Below, piece after piece: positions 1-8,777 of a DNA stretch of 64,000 bases. Source of the DNA: Planctomycetaceae bacterium (GTDB taxonomy: Bacteria; Planctomycetota; UBA1135; GCA-002686595). Position numbers and translations under genes: made by a program. Location: the NCBI GenBank assembly GCA_016125265.1, contig WGMC01000030.1, positions 124,001-188,000 on the forward strand. The letters run 5' to 3'. Within the stretch, counting starts at the first letter, position 1, and each line of letters starts with the position of its first letter. The notes beneath the pieces were generated by a model. The model was not told the origin of the DNA, did not search any database, and saw nothing but the letters and a program-made list of their open reading frames with translations.

Positions 1-100
1 CGGTCGGGAACCCTACATGCCATCTAGTACGGCCGCTGACGCCCCTCGCGTCGGCCGAATCCCCCTCCCAAGCTCCGGGCGACTGTACCCGGATCCCGCG

Positions 101-1246
101 ATGACCGAAACCAACCCGGCCACGGAGCGCCAGCGCTTCGCCAAGGCCTACTGGGACGAGCGCGCTGCCCGCGACGCCCACTACAGCATCTGGGGGGATC
201 CTTCGGTGCTCGACCCGGACCAACTCGACGAGGACGCGTTTGCGCGTTCCGGCGAGTTGTCCGTGCGGCAGTTGCTGCCCTTCATCCATCCGAAGTCGGC
301 GGTCCTCGAGATCGGATGTGGCATCGGGCGCATCCTGCGGCCGCTCGCCGGCGAGTGTGCGCGCGTGATCGGAGTCGACATTTCGCCCGAGATGATCGCG
401 AAGGCGCGCGACTACATGGCGGGCGTCGACAACGCCGAGCTGATCGTCGGCGACGGCGCATCGCTGCCCGGTGTCCCGAACCAGAGTGTCGACCTCGTCT
501 ATTCGCTGCTCGTTCTGATCCACGTGGACAAGCGCAGCGCCTACCGCTACCTGCGCGAGATCGAGCGTGTGCTCCGCCCCGGCGGATTGGCGCTGCTGCA
601 GTTCCAGAACATGCTCTCGCCGAAGGGCCTCGAGCTGTTCCAGGGTGTGGTCGACAGCGACTACCCCTTCGAGTTCTACACGCCGGAGGAGCTGCGCTGG
701 CTGCTGAAGAGCGTGGGCCTCGAGGTGTTCAGCGAGAACTTGAACGCCGAGTTCGTCGAGGTTTCCGCCGTGCGCGGCAGCGCCGACGACTGGATCGCGG
801 GCTGGCGCCGCGACTTGAGCGTGGACGGGGTGCACCGCACGGGATTGTTCGATCCGAAGGGTGGGCGCTTGGACCGGGACGGTCTGTTGGCCGCGGAGCT
901 GACGAACCGCGGCGACACGTGGCGCACGGTGCAGCTCACGGGGTCCCTGCAGCGGCGCCACCGCGGCGCGCTGCACGAACTCTGCTGGGCCCACGGTGTG
1001 CTCGCCCTTCCACCCGGCGCCGAGGCGCGCATCGAGATCCGCTACGACGGCAAGACCGGCGAGCTCGCCATCCGCGGCCCGAAGGAAATCCAGCAGATGC
1101 CCTCCCGGCGTTCGAATCCCTTCCCGAAGCAGGGCGCCCTCGAGGCGCACTTCGCGGTGATTCCGGCCGGCTTCAACTGGAGCGAGGCGACGGCAGAACT
1201 GTTCCCCGCCTTCAACGGCGTGCTGCCGGTCGTCGAGCGCAACTGA
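101..1246 (+). CDS. Class I SAM-dependent methyltransferase
   Basis: The 381-residue protein has a Rossmann-type methyltransferase core. Motif I (VLEIGCGIG) is at residues 68-76, an acidic strand end GVDIS follows at about 91, and the post-motif region DLVYSLLVLIHV sits near 131, as in Methyltransf_11/25 proteins. The C-terminal ~200 residues match nothing I recognise and may select the substrate. An in-frame ATG at 17 would add 28 low-complexity residues. The ATG at 101 fits the usual start of the family better, although no clear ribosome-binding site precedes either. The gene converges on fabH with a 27 bp gap. The substrate is unknown, so this is a family-level call only. Confidence 0.8.
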   Translation: MTETNPATERQRFAKAYWDERAARDAHYSIWGDPSVLDPDQLDEDAFARSGELSVRQLLPFIHPKSAVLEIGCGIGRILRPLAGECARVIGVDISPEMIAKARDYMAGVDNAELIVGDGASLPGVPNQSVDLVYSLLVLIHVDKRSAYRYLREIERVLRPGGLALLQFQNMLSPKGLELFQGVVDSDYPFEFYTPEELRWLLKSVGLEVFSENLNAEFVEVSAVRGSADDWIAGWRRDLSVDGVHRTGLFDPKGGRLDRDGLLAAELTNRGDTWRTVQLTGSLQRRHRGALHELCWAHGVLALPPGAEARIEIRYDGKTGELAIRGPKEIQQMPSRRSNPFPKQGALEAHFAVIPAGFNWSEATAELFPAFNGVLPVVERN

Positions 1247-1273
1247 CGGGCACCGAGGACTCGGCGCCCGCGC

Positions 1274-2302
1274 TCACCAGCGCAGCAGGCTCGCGCCCCA
1301 GGTGAAACCGCTGCCGAAGGCCGCGCAGGCGACCAACATGCCGGGCTTGAGCTTGCCAGCCTTCACGGCCTCCGCGAGGCCGATGGGAATCGTCGCCGCG
1401 GTGGTGTTGCCGTAGAGGTCGATGGTGTCGAAGACCTTCTCGGGCGACACCCCGAGAGACTCGGCGAACTTGTCGTTGATGCGCTTGTTCGCCTGGTGGT
1501 TCACGAACAAGTCCACGTCGTCCACCGCGAGACCGTTGGCTTCCAGGGCCTCCAGCGCGACCTCGGGCATGCGTTTGACCGCGTGTTGGAACACGAGGCG
1601 GCCGTTCATCTGGGGGTAGGCCTCGCGCTCGGGCACCAGTTCCGGCGGGTTCCAGATGCGGTTGCTGGTCCCGGGTGAGCGGAACAGGAGATCCTCGGCG
1701 AAGGAGCCGTCCGCGTGCAGGTGGTGGGAGAGCAAGAACGACTCCTTCGAGCGTGCGGAAACGTCCTCGACCTGGGTGGCCGAAACCACCACGGCGCCAG
1801 CGCCGTCGCCGAACAGCACGGTCATGTCCCGCCCGCGTGTGCTCTTGTCCAGGGCCTTCGACTGGATCTCGGAGCCGACCAGCAGCACGTGTTCGTGCAG
1901 CCCCGCGCGCACGTAGAGATCGGCGATCGAAAGCCCGTAGACGAAGCCCGTGCACTGCTGGCGGATGTCCAGGGCCGGGATGCCCGGCACACCGAGTTTG
2001 CCCTGCAGGAAACAGGCGGAGCCGGGGAACACCGCATCGGGACTGAGTGTCGCGAAGATGATCATCCCCACGTCCGTGGCGGCGATGCCGGATTGGGCGA
2101 GTGCGTCACGGCAGGCGTCCACCGCCAGGCCGGAGGTCGACGTGCTCGTGTCCTGGGCGGCCCAATGCCGCTGGCGGATGCCGGTGCGTTGGGTGATCCA
2201 CTCGTCGGAGGTGTCCATCCACTGGGTCAACTCGTCGTTGGAGACGACCCAGGGCGGCACACACATGCCGAGGCCGGAGATGCGGGAGCGCAGATGGGGC
2301 AT
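1274..2302 (-). CDS. fabH: Beta-ketoacyl-ACP synthase III
   Basis: This thiolase-fold enzyme condenses acyl-CoA with malonyl-ACP to start type II fatty-acid synthesis. The 342 residues carry the full catalytic triad: Cys117 in QQCTGF, His269 in NHQAN (PHQAN in most FabH) and Asn299 in GNTTAATIP. The N-terminal RTGI signature is at about residue 39. It is about 25 residues longer than E. coli FabH, mostly from a segment around 180-215. The start was placed at the ATG of MPHLRS; an ATG 48 bp upstream would add residues foreign to the family. It is monocistronic, preceded by a TAGATT box. A related initiating synthase of secondary lipid metabolism cannot be excluded. Confidence 0.9.
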   Translation of the reverse strand: MPHLRSRISGLGMCVPPWVVSNDELTQWMDTSDEWITQRTGIRQRHWAAQDTSTSTSGLAVDACRDALAQSGIAATDVGMIIFATLSPDAVFPGSACFLQGKLGVPGIPALDIRQQCTGFVYGLSIADLYVRAGLHEHVLLVGSEIQSKALDKSTRGRDMTVLFGDGAGAVVVSATQVEDVSARSKESFLLSHHLHADGSFAEDLLFRSPGTSNRIWNPPELVPEREAYPQMNGRLVFQHAVKRMPEVALEALEANGLAVDDVDLFVNHQANKRINDKFAESLGVSPEKVFDTIDLYGNTTAATIPIGLAEAVKAGKLKPGMLVACAAFGSGFTWGASLLRW

Positions 2303-2333
2303 GGGAAGGGTAGGGGCTCGAACCGTGTCCCCG

Positions 2334-2339
2334 AATCTA
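2334..2339 (-). promoter_or_regulatory. Candidate -10 box upstream of fabH
   Basis: The minus strand reads TAGATT here, about 31 bases before the fabH ATG. The same TAGnnT form recurs before other transcription units in this window. No convincing -35 hexamer is visible, so this is pattern-based inference. Confidence 0.35.
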
Positions 2340-2351
2340 ACCGGAAACAAC

Positions 2352-2383
2352 GCGGCCCACCGATCGCGAGATCGATGGGCCGC
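2352..2383 (-). terminator. Rho-independent terminator after the metalloprotease gene
   Basis: A 14-bp stem with one mismatch closes on the tetraloop GCGA. The arms are GCGGCCCACCGATC and GATCGATGGGCCGC. On the minus strand a T-rich run (GTTGTTTCC) follows the stem. It lies 29 bp beyond the protease stop and before fabH, so it should separate the two. Confidence 0.75.
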
Positions 2384-2412
2384 CGACTTTCGGACCTACG
2401 GGCCCGCGGCCG

Positions 2413-4881
2413 TCAGAGGATATTGGCGCCGACGGCGTTCGAGATCGCCAGGAAGCCCGGCACCGACAGGTCCAGCGCGGCCGCTTGCAGGTAGAGGGTC
2501 GCCCCGCCAGGCAGACCCGGGGGCACACTCACGGGCAGGCGGAACTCGCCCAGCCCGTCCGCGAACGCGGGGATCGACAGGTTCACCGGGGTGGTGACGA
2601 TCGTGCCCACGACCAGAGGTGTCGGGTTGAAGTTCACCGACCCGAGGATCCAGATCGGCGTCGCCGACGCAGCGCCAGAGAGCACGAGCTCCGCGTCGTT
2701 GCCGCCCGCGAGCGGCTCGCCGCAGAGGCTCAGGGCGAGATTGCCCGGACCGCCGAAACCCAGGTTCGGCTGGCAGAGGTTGCACTCGACCTCACGCACC
2801 AGGAAGTTGTCGACGGCGGCCTCGACGAGCGCACCGACTTCGTCCTTGGCGACGAAACGCACCACCACGTTGGAGGTGGGCACGACGAAGTCCGAAACCG
2901 TGAACTCGTGGAAGAACCAGTCTCCCGACGACTCGGAGCCCGTCGGTCCGACCACTTCCACCGCGGTGAAACTCGCACCCCCGTCGTTGCTGATCGAAAC
3001 GACGAACGTCTCGAGGCCGGGGTTGGCACCTCCGCTGTTGTGGAACCAACGCCAGTAGCTGATGCGGGCGTCCTTGCCGGCAAGGTCCAGCACCGGCGAG
3101 CGCAGCGTCGTTGCGCCCCCGTCCACGTCGTTAGCGCCCGCTCCGCCGCCAGGGTGTTGGCCCGTGACGAAGCACTGGTCCCCGCCGATGGTGACGTCTT
3201 GGGAGGGCTGCGACGACGTGCCGATGGGGTCGACCCGTTCCCACACGCCGCTCGTCGCGCTGTCGCCGGGGGCGCCGACCACCCAGCCCGTGCTCGTCTC
3301 GAACTGGTCCGCGAAGAGAACGTTCTCGATGCCGACCTCGACGGCGACGACTTGGCTGGTCACCTGGCCACAACTGGGCTCATCGAAGCTGACGAAGTAC
3401 TCAGGGCTGCTGCCACAGGGCGCTCCCGGCAGGCTTCCGCTGTACTGGCCGTTGCCCTGGTCGACCATCGGCACGCTGGCGAACGGATCGGCGGGCGAGA
3501 AGCGGTAGTTGAGCAGCACCGAACCGTTCGGCGCGCCCGCGATCTGGGCGGTGATCGCGGTGCTCTGGTCCGGAGTGAGCAGCGTGAGCACTTCCACCGA
3601 CGCGCCCAGGTAGATCGGCAGGCAGGCCTCCGCCGTGTTCTTCATCACGTCGACCACCGTGGGGTGGAAGAACGTCGTGATGTTCGTCATGCCACCGGGG
3701 CAAAGGTGGCAGTAGCTCATGATCGTGCCGTTGTTCACACAGCCGCCCTGCGCGCAGGTGTCGATCGGCGGCGAGTAGCTGTGGGTGTGTGGCGAGCCGA
3801 AGTTGTGCCCCGTTTCGTGCGTGAACACGACGAAGTCCCAGTTGAAGGGGCCGACGGCGATCGGGAACGGGACTTGGCCGTCGATGTTGGCCGACACGGC
3901 GAAGCTGACCTGCTGGCTGCCGTCGCAGATCGCGTTCAAGTACGCGACGCCGCCGCCGAGTGAGGCTCCCGACAGGAAATGGCCCAAACGCGCGCCGGCG
4001 GGCACGTTGCCGGACCACGCGGACGCAAACTCGTTGAGCATGTCGGACGTGGACCCGACGAAATCGGGCACGCTCCACGGATCCGAGGGGCTCGTGTAGA
4101 ACTGGATGTAGGGGAAGGTCAGGATCGTGTCGATCTGCTCCTCGTAGCGCGCGCTCGAGGCGGCCAGCAGCGATGCCACGTGGGCGGCCTGGGCGACGAC
4201 GTCACCGCCGAAGACCTGGTTCAACTGGAAGTCGGTTTCGATGGCGATCGAGCACTCGCGCAGGTTGCACGTAGGCGCGGCACCCGGGGGCGGCGCGTCG
4301 AAGGGCGAAGGAGTCCAACTGGGCGTCGTCTCGCGAGTGACGCTGTCCGTGGCGCACTCGAATCGAACTTCCATGCCCAGCTCGCGCAACTCGGCCTCGG
4401 ACGCGATCCACGCACCCGCGCGACCCCAATCGCCGCCTTCGCCCGCGGTGGGGACGAGGTGCATCAAGGATGTGCCGTCGCTCCACCATCCGCGCGCGCC
4501 GCGGTTCGAGAAGCTCAGCATCGCCTCGCTGCCCGGGCGGCCCTCGACGGTCCCCGTCCACACACTGAGGTCGAGCCCGGCCAGCAGGTCCGGCACGGCG
4601 ACGCCGTCGACCCGCCACCCAAAGTGCAGCCGGTCCAGGTCCACACGCTGCAGCCGCAGGTTCACGCTGCCCGCCGCGCCCATGGGTACGCCCGTCAGAC
4701 GGACTTCGCGTTGCGTTTGGAGGCGACCTACGGCCAGGGCATCCGCTTCGAATCCCCGCAGGCTGGGGTGCGGCGCGCTGGCGCTGGGCGACAGGGGGAA
4801 AGGGAGCGAAGTTTGCGCCGCGGCCGTCGGGGCGCCGAGGGCGGCCAGTAGGGCCGACCACAGAAGGGGGGATCGATTCAT
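2413..4881 (-). CDS. Secreted metzincin (M12-type) metalloprotease with C-terminal beta domain
   Basis: The 822-residue product begins with a signal peptide ending near AAAQ at about residue 23. The zinc motif HETGHNFGSPH spans residues 355-365 and a Met-turn GTIMSY lies at 385-390, the pair that defines metzincins such as the reprolysin/M12B group. Paired cysteines (CNLREC near 205, CAQGGC near 376, CHLC near 391) fit an exported, disulfide-bonded fold. After the catalytic region come beta-rich segments and a last ~110 residues that recur at the end of three other secreted proteins here. The ATG at 4881 was chosen because it directly precedes the signal peptide; the reading frame stays open far upstream only as non-coding GC-rich DNA. 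Substrate unknown. Confidence 0.87.
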   Translation of the reverse strand: MNRSPLLWSALLAALGAPTAAAQTSLPFPLSPSASAPHPSLRGFEADALAVGRLQTQREVRLTGVPMGAAGSVNLRLQRVDLDRLHFGWRVDGVAVPDLLAGLDLSVWTGTVEGRPGSEAMLSFSNRGARGWWSDGTSLMHLVPTAGEGGDWGRAGAWIASEAELRELGMEVRFECATDSVTRETTPSWTPSPFDAPPPGAAPTCNLRECSIAIETDFQLNQVFGGDVVAQAAHVASLLAASSARYEEQIDTILTFPYIQFYTSPSDPWSVPDFVGSTSDMLNEFASAWSGNVPAGARLGHFLSGASLGGGVAYLNAICDGSQQVSFAVSANIDGQVPFPIAVGPFNWDFVVFTHETGHNFGSPHTHSYSPPIDTCAQGGCVNNGTIMSYCHLCPGGMTNITTFFHPTVVDVMKNTAEACLPIYLGASVEVLTLLTPDQSTAITAQIAGAPNGSVLLNYRFSPADPFASVPMVDQGNGQYSGSLPGAPCGSSPEYFVSFDEPSCGQVTSQVVAVEVGIENVLFADQFETSTGWVVGAPGDSATSGVWERVDPIGTSSQPSQDVTIGGDQCFVTGQHPGGGAGANDVDGGATTLRSPVLDLAGKDARISYWRWFHNSGGANPGLETFVVSISNDGGASFTAVEVVGPTGSESSGDWFFHEFTVSDFVVPTSNVVVRFVAKDEVGALVEAAVDNFLVREVECNLCQPNLGFGGPGNLALSLCGEPLAGGNDAELVLSGAASATPIWILGSVNFNPTPLVVGTIVTTPVNLSIPAFADGLGEFRLPVSVPPGLPGGATLYLQAAALDLSVPGFLAISNAVGANIL

Positions 4882-4978
4882 GCTCTGCGTTGGGGAACGG
4901 GGGGAGCGCGGCGGGGGGTACCGCGGGGACACCGCAGGGTAGCGCGGTGGGCCCGATTGCGGGGGCCTTCGGCGACCG

Positions 4979-5995
4979 TTAAGGCCGCGGCGCGGCCGCG
5001 CGCCGCAAGCGGTCTGCGACACCCCACCAGGCGGGGTCCGCGGGGGGTGTCTCCACCCAGACACGCTCCACACCCAAGGCGTCGAGGCTGTGCAGCTCGT
5101 CGTAGAGCCGCTGTGCCCAGACCTCGGGGCGGTCGCCGAGAACACGCTCGTGGCCCGTTGTGCCGGCGATGGACTCGCGCACGATTCGCCCGTGGGGCCC
5201 GGGGAAATCCCGGATGCGCGCGGCGATTTGAGCCCGCGGCAGGACCTCGAGCACGGCCCGTGGCGCGTAGTGCGAGGGATCGAGTCCGGGGGAGCCGCGG
5301 GCTTCGCCGGGCAGTGGAGCGCGGCCCGATGCCTCGAGCTCTGGCGCCACCGCGCGCAGCGCCGCCACGTCCAACGTGCCGTGGCGCAGGAGCCTTGGTG
5401 TCCGGCCGGACAGATCGACGACGCTGCTCTCGATGCCGACGGCGCACGGGCCGCCGTCCAGCACCAGGTCGACGCGCTCGCCCAGCCCTCGGACCACGTG
5501 TTCGGCGCGCGTGGGGGACAGGCGGCCGGAAGGATTGGCACTGGGCGCCACCACCGGCGCACCCACGGCCCGCAGCAGCGCCAACGCGATGGGCGCGGCC
5601 GGCACACGCACCGCGACCGTGGAGAGTCCCGCGTGGCCGTGCACCACGGCGCCGGGCGCCCGTTCGACCACCAACGTCAGCGGACCGGGCCAAAAGGCGC
5701 GCGCGAGGGCCTCGGCTCCTTCGCTCCAGTGCGCGGCCAGCGCCCGCGCCGCCGCCGCGTCCGCCACGTGGGCGATGAGCGGGTTGTGGGCGGGTCGCCC
5801 CTTGGCGCGGTAGATCCGCGCGACCGCGTCGGCGTCGGACGCGAGGGCACCGAGGCCGTACACGGTCTCCGTCGCAAAGGCCACGAGGCCGCCGCCCAAA
5901 ATGCACCGGGCGGCCTCCGCGATCGCCCGCGAGTCCGGATCCGTCGTGTCCACCGCAACCACTCTGGGCCGCGGCGCCTGGTTGGTGCCTTCCAT
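4979..5995 (-). CDS. tsaC: Threonylcarbamoyl-AMP synthase (TsaC/Sua5 family)
   Basis: This enzyme makes threonylcarbamoyl-AMP from threonine, bicarbonate and ATP for the t6A37 modification of tRNAs reading ANN codons. The YrdC fold is clear: ATETVYGLG near residue 40, the nucleotide-binding AKGRPAHNPL near 68, and the SANPSG loop near 155. At 338 residues it has the C-terminal extension of the two-domain Sua5 form rather than the ~190-residue TsaC form; the conserved HYAP linker motif appears as SHYAPRA near 266. The start at MEGTNQ is the first ATG before the fold and lies 10 bases after a TAGAAT box. It is likely monocistronic. Confidence 0.93.
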   Translation of the reverse strand: MEGTNQAPRPRVVAVDTTDPDSRAIAEAARCILGGGLVAFATETVYGLGALASDADAVARIYRAKGRPAHNPLIAHVADAAAARALAAHWSEGAEALARAFWPGPLTLVVERAPGAVVHGHAGLSTVAVRVPAAPIALALLRAVGAPVVAPSANPSGRLSPTRAEHVVRGLGERVDLVLDGGPCAVGIESSVVDLSGRTPRLLRHGTLDVAALRAVAPELEASGRAPLPGEARGSPGLDPSHYAPRAVLEVLPRAQIAARIRDFPGPHGRIVRESIAGTTGHERVLGDRPEVWAQRLYDELHSLDALGVERVWVETPPADPAWWGVADRLRRAAAPRP

Positions 5996-6005
5996 GGTGC
6001 GCCGG

Positions 6006-6011
6006 ATTCTA
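6006..6011 (-). promoter_or_regulatory. Candidate -10 box upstream of tsaC
   Basis: The minus strand reads TAGAAT, ten bases before the tsaC start codon, which implies a very short leader. It is one of the cleaner TAGnnT sites in the window. Confidence 0.4.
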
Positions 6012-6107
6012 CGGGCGCTTTGGGCCGCTGGCGGCGACGACGGTCCCCAGGCTGTGTGCCCGCCGAGCCGACGGCGTGGCGATGGTTGCGTTGCCAATGG
6101 CCGCGGG

Positions 6108-6113
6108 TAGGCT
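6108..6113 (+). promoter_or_regulatory. Candidate -10 box upstream of the 867-residue protein
   Basis: TAGGCT lies six bases before the ATG at 6120. If used, the transcript would be leaderless. It is arranged back to back with the tsaC box about 97 bp away. Confidence 0.35.
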
Positions 6114-6119
6114 GCTTCG

Positions 6120-8723
6120 ATGACCCGGTCGCGCGCCACGGCACTTCTTGCCGCCTCGTTGGCCGTTGGGCTGCTCGTGTTCGCGTTTCTGGCCCTGAGG
6201 CCGAGCGACGGTCGCAGTCCCACCGCACGGCCCGCCGACGCCGCCCTGTCGCAGGAACACGCGGAGTTGGAAGCGGTGGGGGCCGACGGTCCCGAGGAAC
6301 CGCTGCACGGCCGCCGCGATGTGGCTTCGACGGAGCCGAACGAAGCCACCGCTGCCGACGCGGAAGCGGACCACGGCCCCTGGGACGGCGTGCCCCTGCG
6401 TGTGCGCTTCCGCGACACGGGCGAACCAATTCCAGGTGCGACGATCGAGTCCATTGGGCGCAGCCAGTTGCGGCCCGAGAGCGATCGCGTCGCGCACACA
6501 CGCAAGCTCGCAAAGGGCTTTTGGGAGGACCGGTTCAGCGCCCTCGCGCCTGGCAAGCCACGCTACCGCGCCGATGCGAACGGCTGGGTGCGGGTGGAGG
6601 TCGAAGGGCACCAACAGATCCTGCTCGCCCGCGCGGAGCGGGACGGCGTGAGCTTTGGCGGGCAGATGGACCTGCCGCAGGCGCGCCAGACGCAAGGCGA
6701 CGGCGAGCTTGTTTTGTACCTAGATCCCTTGGTGCACCGCTGGGTCGAGCTGCGCGATGCCGCGGGCGCCGTGGTTCCCGATGTGCAGATCCTGGTGCTC
6801 GGCTCCCTCTCGCCGGGCGTGCCGGTTCCATACCATTGGCTACAACCCCACGGCGATCGCATCGCCGTCGCGGCGGGCCGGACGGACAGCAAAGGGCGAG
6901 TGCGCCTGGAACAGCGTTCGGCTCCCTGGTCTGCGCTCTCGGATCTGCGCATCGCGGTGGACCTGCTGTTCGATCCACCCGTCGAAGTTCCCTGCTCGGC
7001 GGAAGTCACCGGGCCTCTCGTCGAAGTGATGCTGCCCCCAGCGGGCGAGGTGCACGTGCGCGGCGCGACCCGGTGGGCGATCCTCGAGCTGGATGAGGGC
7101 CAGAGCCCACGGTTCGCGAGGGCCCTGCGGCAGGGGGAGCTCGTTCGCTTTCCCCATGTCGGCCTTGGCCTGCGCCTCCGGGCGGGCGATGGCCTCTACT
7201 TTCAGGCGAAACCACACCACTTCGCGGGCCCCACGCTAGCGGGAGAAATCGTCGAGGTGGAGCTGCCGAACAATGCGCGACTGTCCGTCCATGGAATGAC
7301 CAAGCTGCGCCTCGTCGACAGCGCCGGCGCGCCCGTTGCGGACCGTGTGGTGGCGGTGAACGAGAGAAGGCCGAGCCAGGGCCATCTGTACGACGCACTC
7401 ACGGACGTGGCCGGTGGCATCGAGTTCGCCCCGCAGCTTGCAACGGAGGCGAACGACTGGGTCCTGATTCTCGAGACGCTGTCCGACTCCGGCGACAAAG
7501 GAGGACGCCTGCGCGGCGAACTCGACCATTGGGACGAGACATGGACCCAACGCGAGGTAACCCTGTGGCCCGCGCCGGTGTTGTGCAGCGGGCGCGTTGT
7601 CGACGCCGTTGGCCAACCTGTCGAGGGTGTGGAGGTTTGGATCGAACGAATGCAGGCGGATCTCGTGACTCCGTCCTTTCCGCAGCTCGATGATCCGAAA
7701 TCGACCACCGACCAATCGGGGCGCTTCGTACTCCATGGAGTGCTCGAGTCGTTGGATGAGGGCGATCCCATGCACGGTTGGCGTTGGTACGTCTCGGCGC
7801 GCAAGTCGGGTTACCCTGAGCCCACACCCGTCGAGTTCGTTCACGGTCACTCACTCGAACTCGTGCTGCCTCGACCCGCCGAGCTGACCTTCGAAATCCT
7901 CTGGCCGTCCGCTATGGAGCGCGCGAGCGTGTCGCTCTCGATCCAGGGAGGTGGCGCAACAGGTTGGGTGCGGGAGGTTCCCGGCAGTTTGCGCGCCTTG
8001 AGCACGGACGTGCACTCCGTCCGTTACACCACCTTCGATGGACCCAGCGGTCCCGCGGAGATTCTCGCCCATTCGCGGATCGACGGCGCGACCCTGGGGC
8101 AATGGGCAGTGTTTGGTGCGCCGCTCGAACGCCGCAGTTTGCCGAGCTTCGATTGGACCAGCGCGTTCGATCTGGCTCCCCTCGAGGTTCGTTTCCACGA
8201 CGGCGAGCCAGGTGGCCAGTTGGTATTGCAGTTCGAGCTCGACGGCGACACGCGCCACGTCGTGCTGCAGCTTCCACTCGCATCCAATCCCGTGCTGTTG
8301 CCCAAACCGTTGGCCGCCATGCCCTTCCATGCCCGTGCCCCGGGGCAACAGAGTTTAGAGGGCACCTGGGACGGGTCACCGCAAATGCTTGCGTTCGCTC
8401 GGGGCTGGGAGGTGAGGTTTGTGCTCCCAGGCCACCTCGCCGTGCCGACGGAGCACGGGGCGCTTTCCGTGCAGCTTCAAGCTGACGGACCCACCCACGA
8501 ATCTCATTGGCTGCAGCAACGCGACGACGGGAGCTTCCAGGTCACGCTCAGCAGCTTGGATCGATGGCGTGTCCAAGCGTGGCTTGCCGAGTCGGACCAT
8601 CCTCTCGGACCTCGCTGCGAGATCAAGCTCGACACGGCGTCCCTCGAAGCGGGACTCAGTGTCGACCTGCCGTTCGACCCGCTCGAGTGGCGCGCTTGGA
8701 TCGACCGTCTCGCGGAGGACTGA
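6120..8723 (+). CDS. Membrane-anchored protein with carboxypeptidase-regulatory-like beta repeats
   Basis: The 867-residue product has one hydrophobic N-terminal segment (about residues 9-27) followed by an acidic, Ala-rich linker, so it is probably held in the inner membrane or exported. Several stretches have the transthyretin/CarboxypepD_reg look: a strand pair, then D-x-x-G-R-F or D-x-x-G-x-I turns, for example around TTDQSGRFVLHGV near residue 528 and ADANGWVRVEVEG near 155. No catalytic motif is visible. The protein at 35123-36604 has the same plan (anchor, linker, repeated regulatory-like domains), so the two are probably distant relatives. Function unknown. Confidence 0.7.
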   Translation: MTRSRATALLAASLAVGLLVFAFLALRPSDGRSPTARPADAALSQEHAELEAVGADGPEEPLHGRRDVASTEPNEATAADAEADHGPWDGVPLRVRFRDTGEPIPGATIESIGRSQLRPESDRVAHTRKLAKGFWEDRFSALAPGKPRYRADANGWVRVEVEGHQQILLARAERDGVSFGGQMDLPQARQTQGDGELVLYLDPLVHRWVELRDAAGAVVPDVQILVLGSLSPGVPVPYHWLQPHGDRIAVAAGRTDSKGRVRLEQRSAPWSALSDLRIAVDLLFDPPVEVPCSAEVTGPLVEVMLPPAGEVHVRGATRWAILELDEGQSPRFARALRQGELVRFPHVGLGLRLRAGDGLYFQAKPHHFAGPTLAGEIVEVELPNNARLSVHGMTKLRLVDSAGAPVADRVVAVNERRPSQGHLYDALTDVAGGIEFAPQLATEANDWVLILETLSDSGDKGGRLRGELDHWDETWTQREVTLWPAPVLCSGRVVDAVGQPVEGVEVWIERMQADLVTPSFPQLDDPKSTTDQSGRFVLHGVLESLDEGDPMHGWRWYVSARKSGYPEPTPVEFVHGHSLELVLPRPAELTFEILWPSAMERASVSLSIQGGGATGWVREVPGSLRALSTDVHSVRYTTFDGPSGPAEILAHSRIDGATLGQWAVFGAPLERRSLPSFDWTSAFDLAPLEVRFHDGEPGGQLVLQFELDGDTRHVVLQLPLASNPVLLPKPLAAMPFHARAPGQQSLEGTWDGSPQMLAFARGWEVRFVLPGHLAVPTEHGALSVQLQADGPTHESHWLQQRDDGSFQVTLSSLDRWRVQAWLAESDHPLGPRCEIKLDTASLEAGLSVDLPFDPLEWRAWIDRLAED

Positions 8724-8777
8724 ACCGCGCCGAAGCGCGCCCCAGCGCAGCTGCACGGGCGCCACGCGCATTGCGAT

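Noticed and set aside
2413..5607. Protease frame extended upstream to 5607
   Set aside because: The added residues overlap tsaC on the same strand and precede a clear signal peptide starting at 4881.
4979..6556. Long N-terminal extension of TsaC
   Set aside because: The extra ~187 residues are antisense to the neighbouring gene and lack any fold; the ATG at 5995 precedes the YrdC domain directly.
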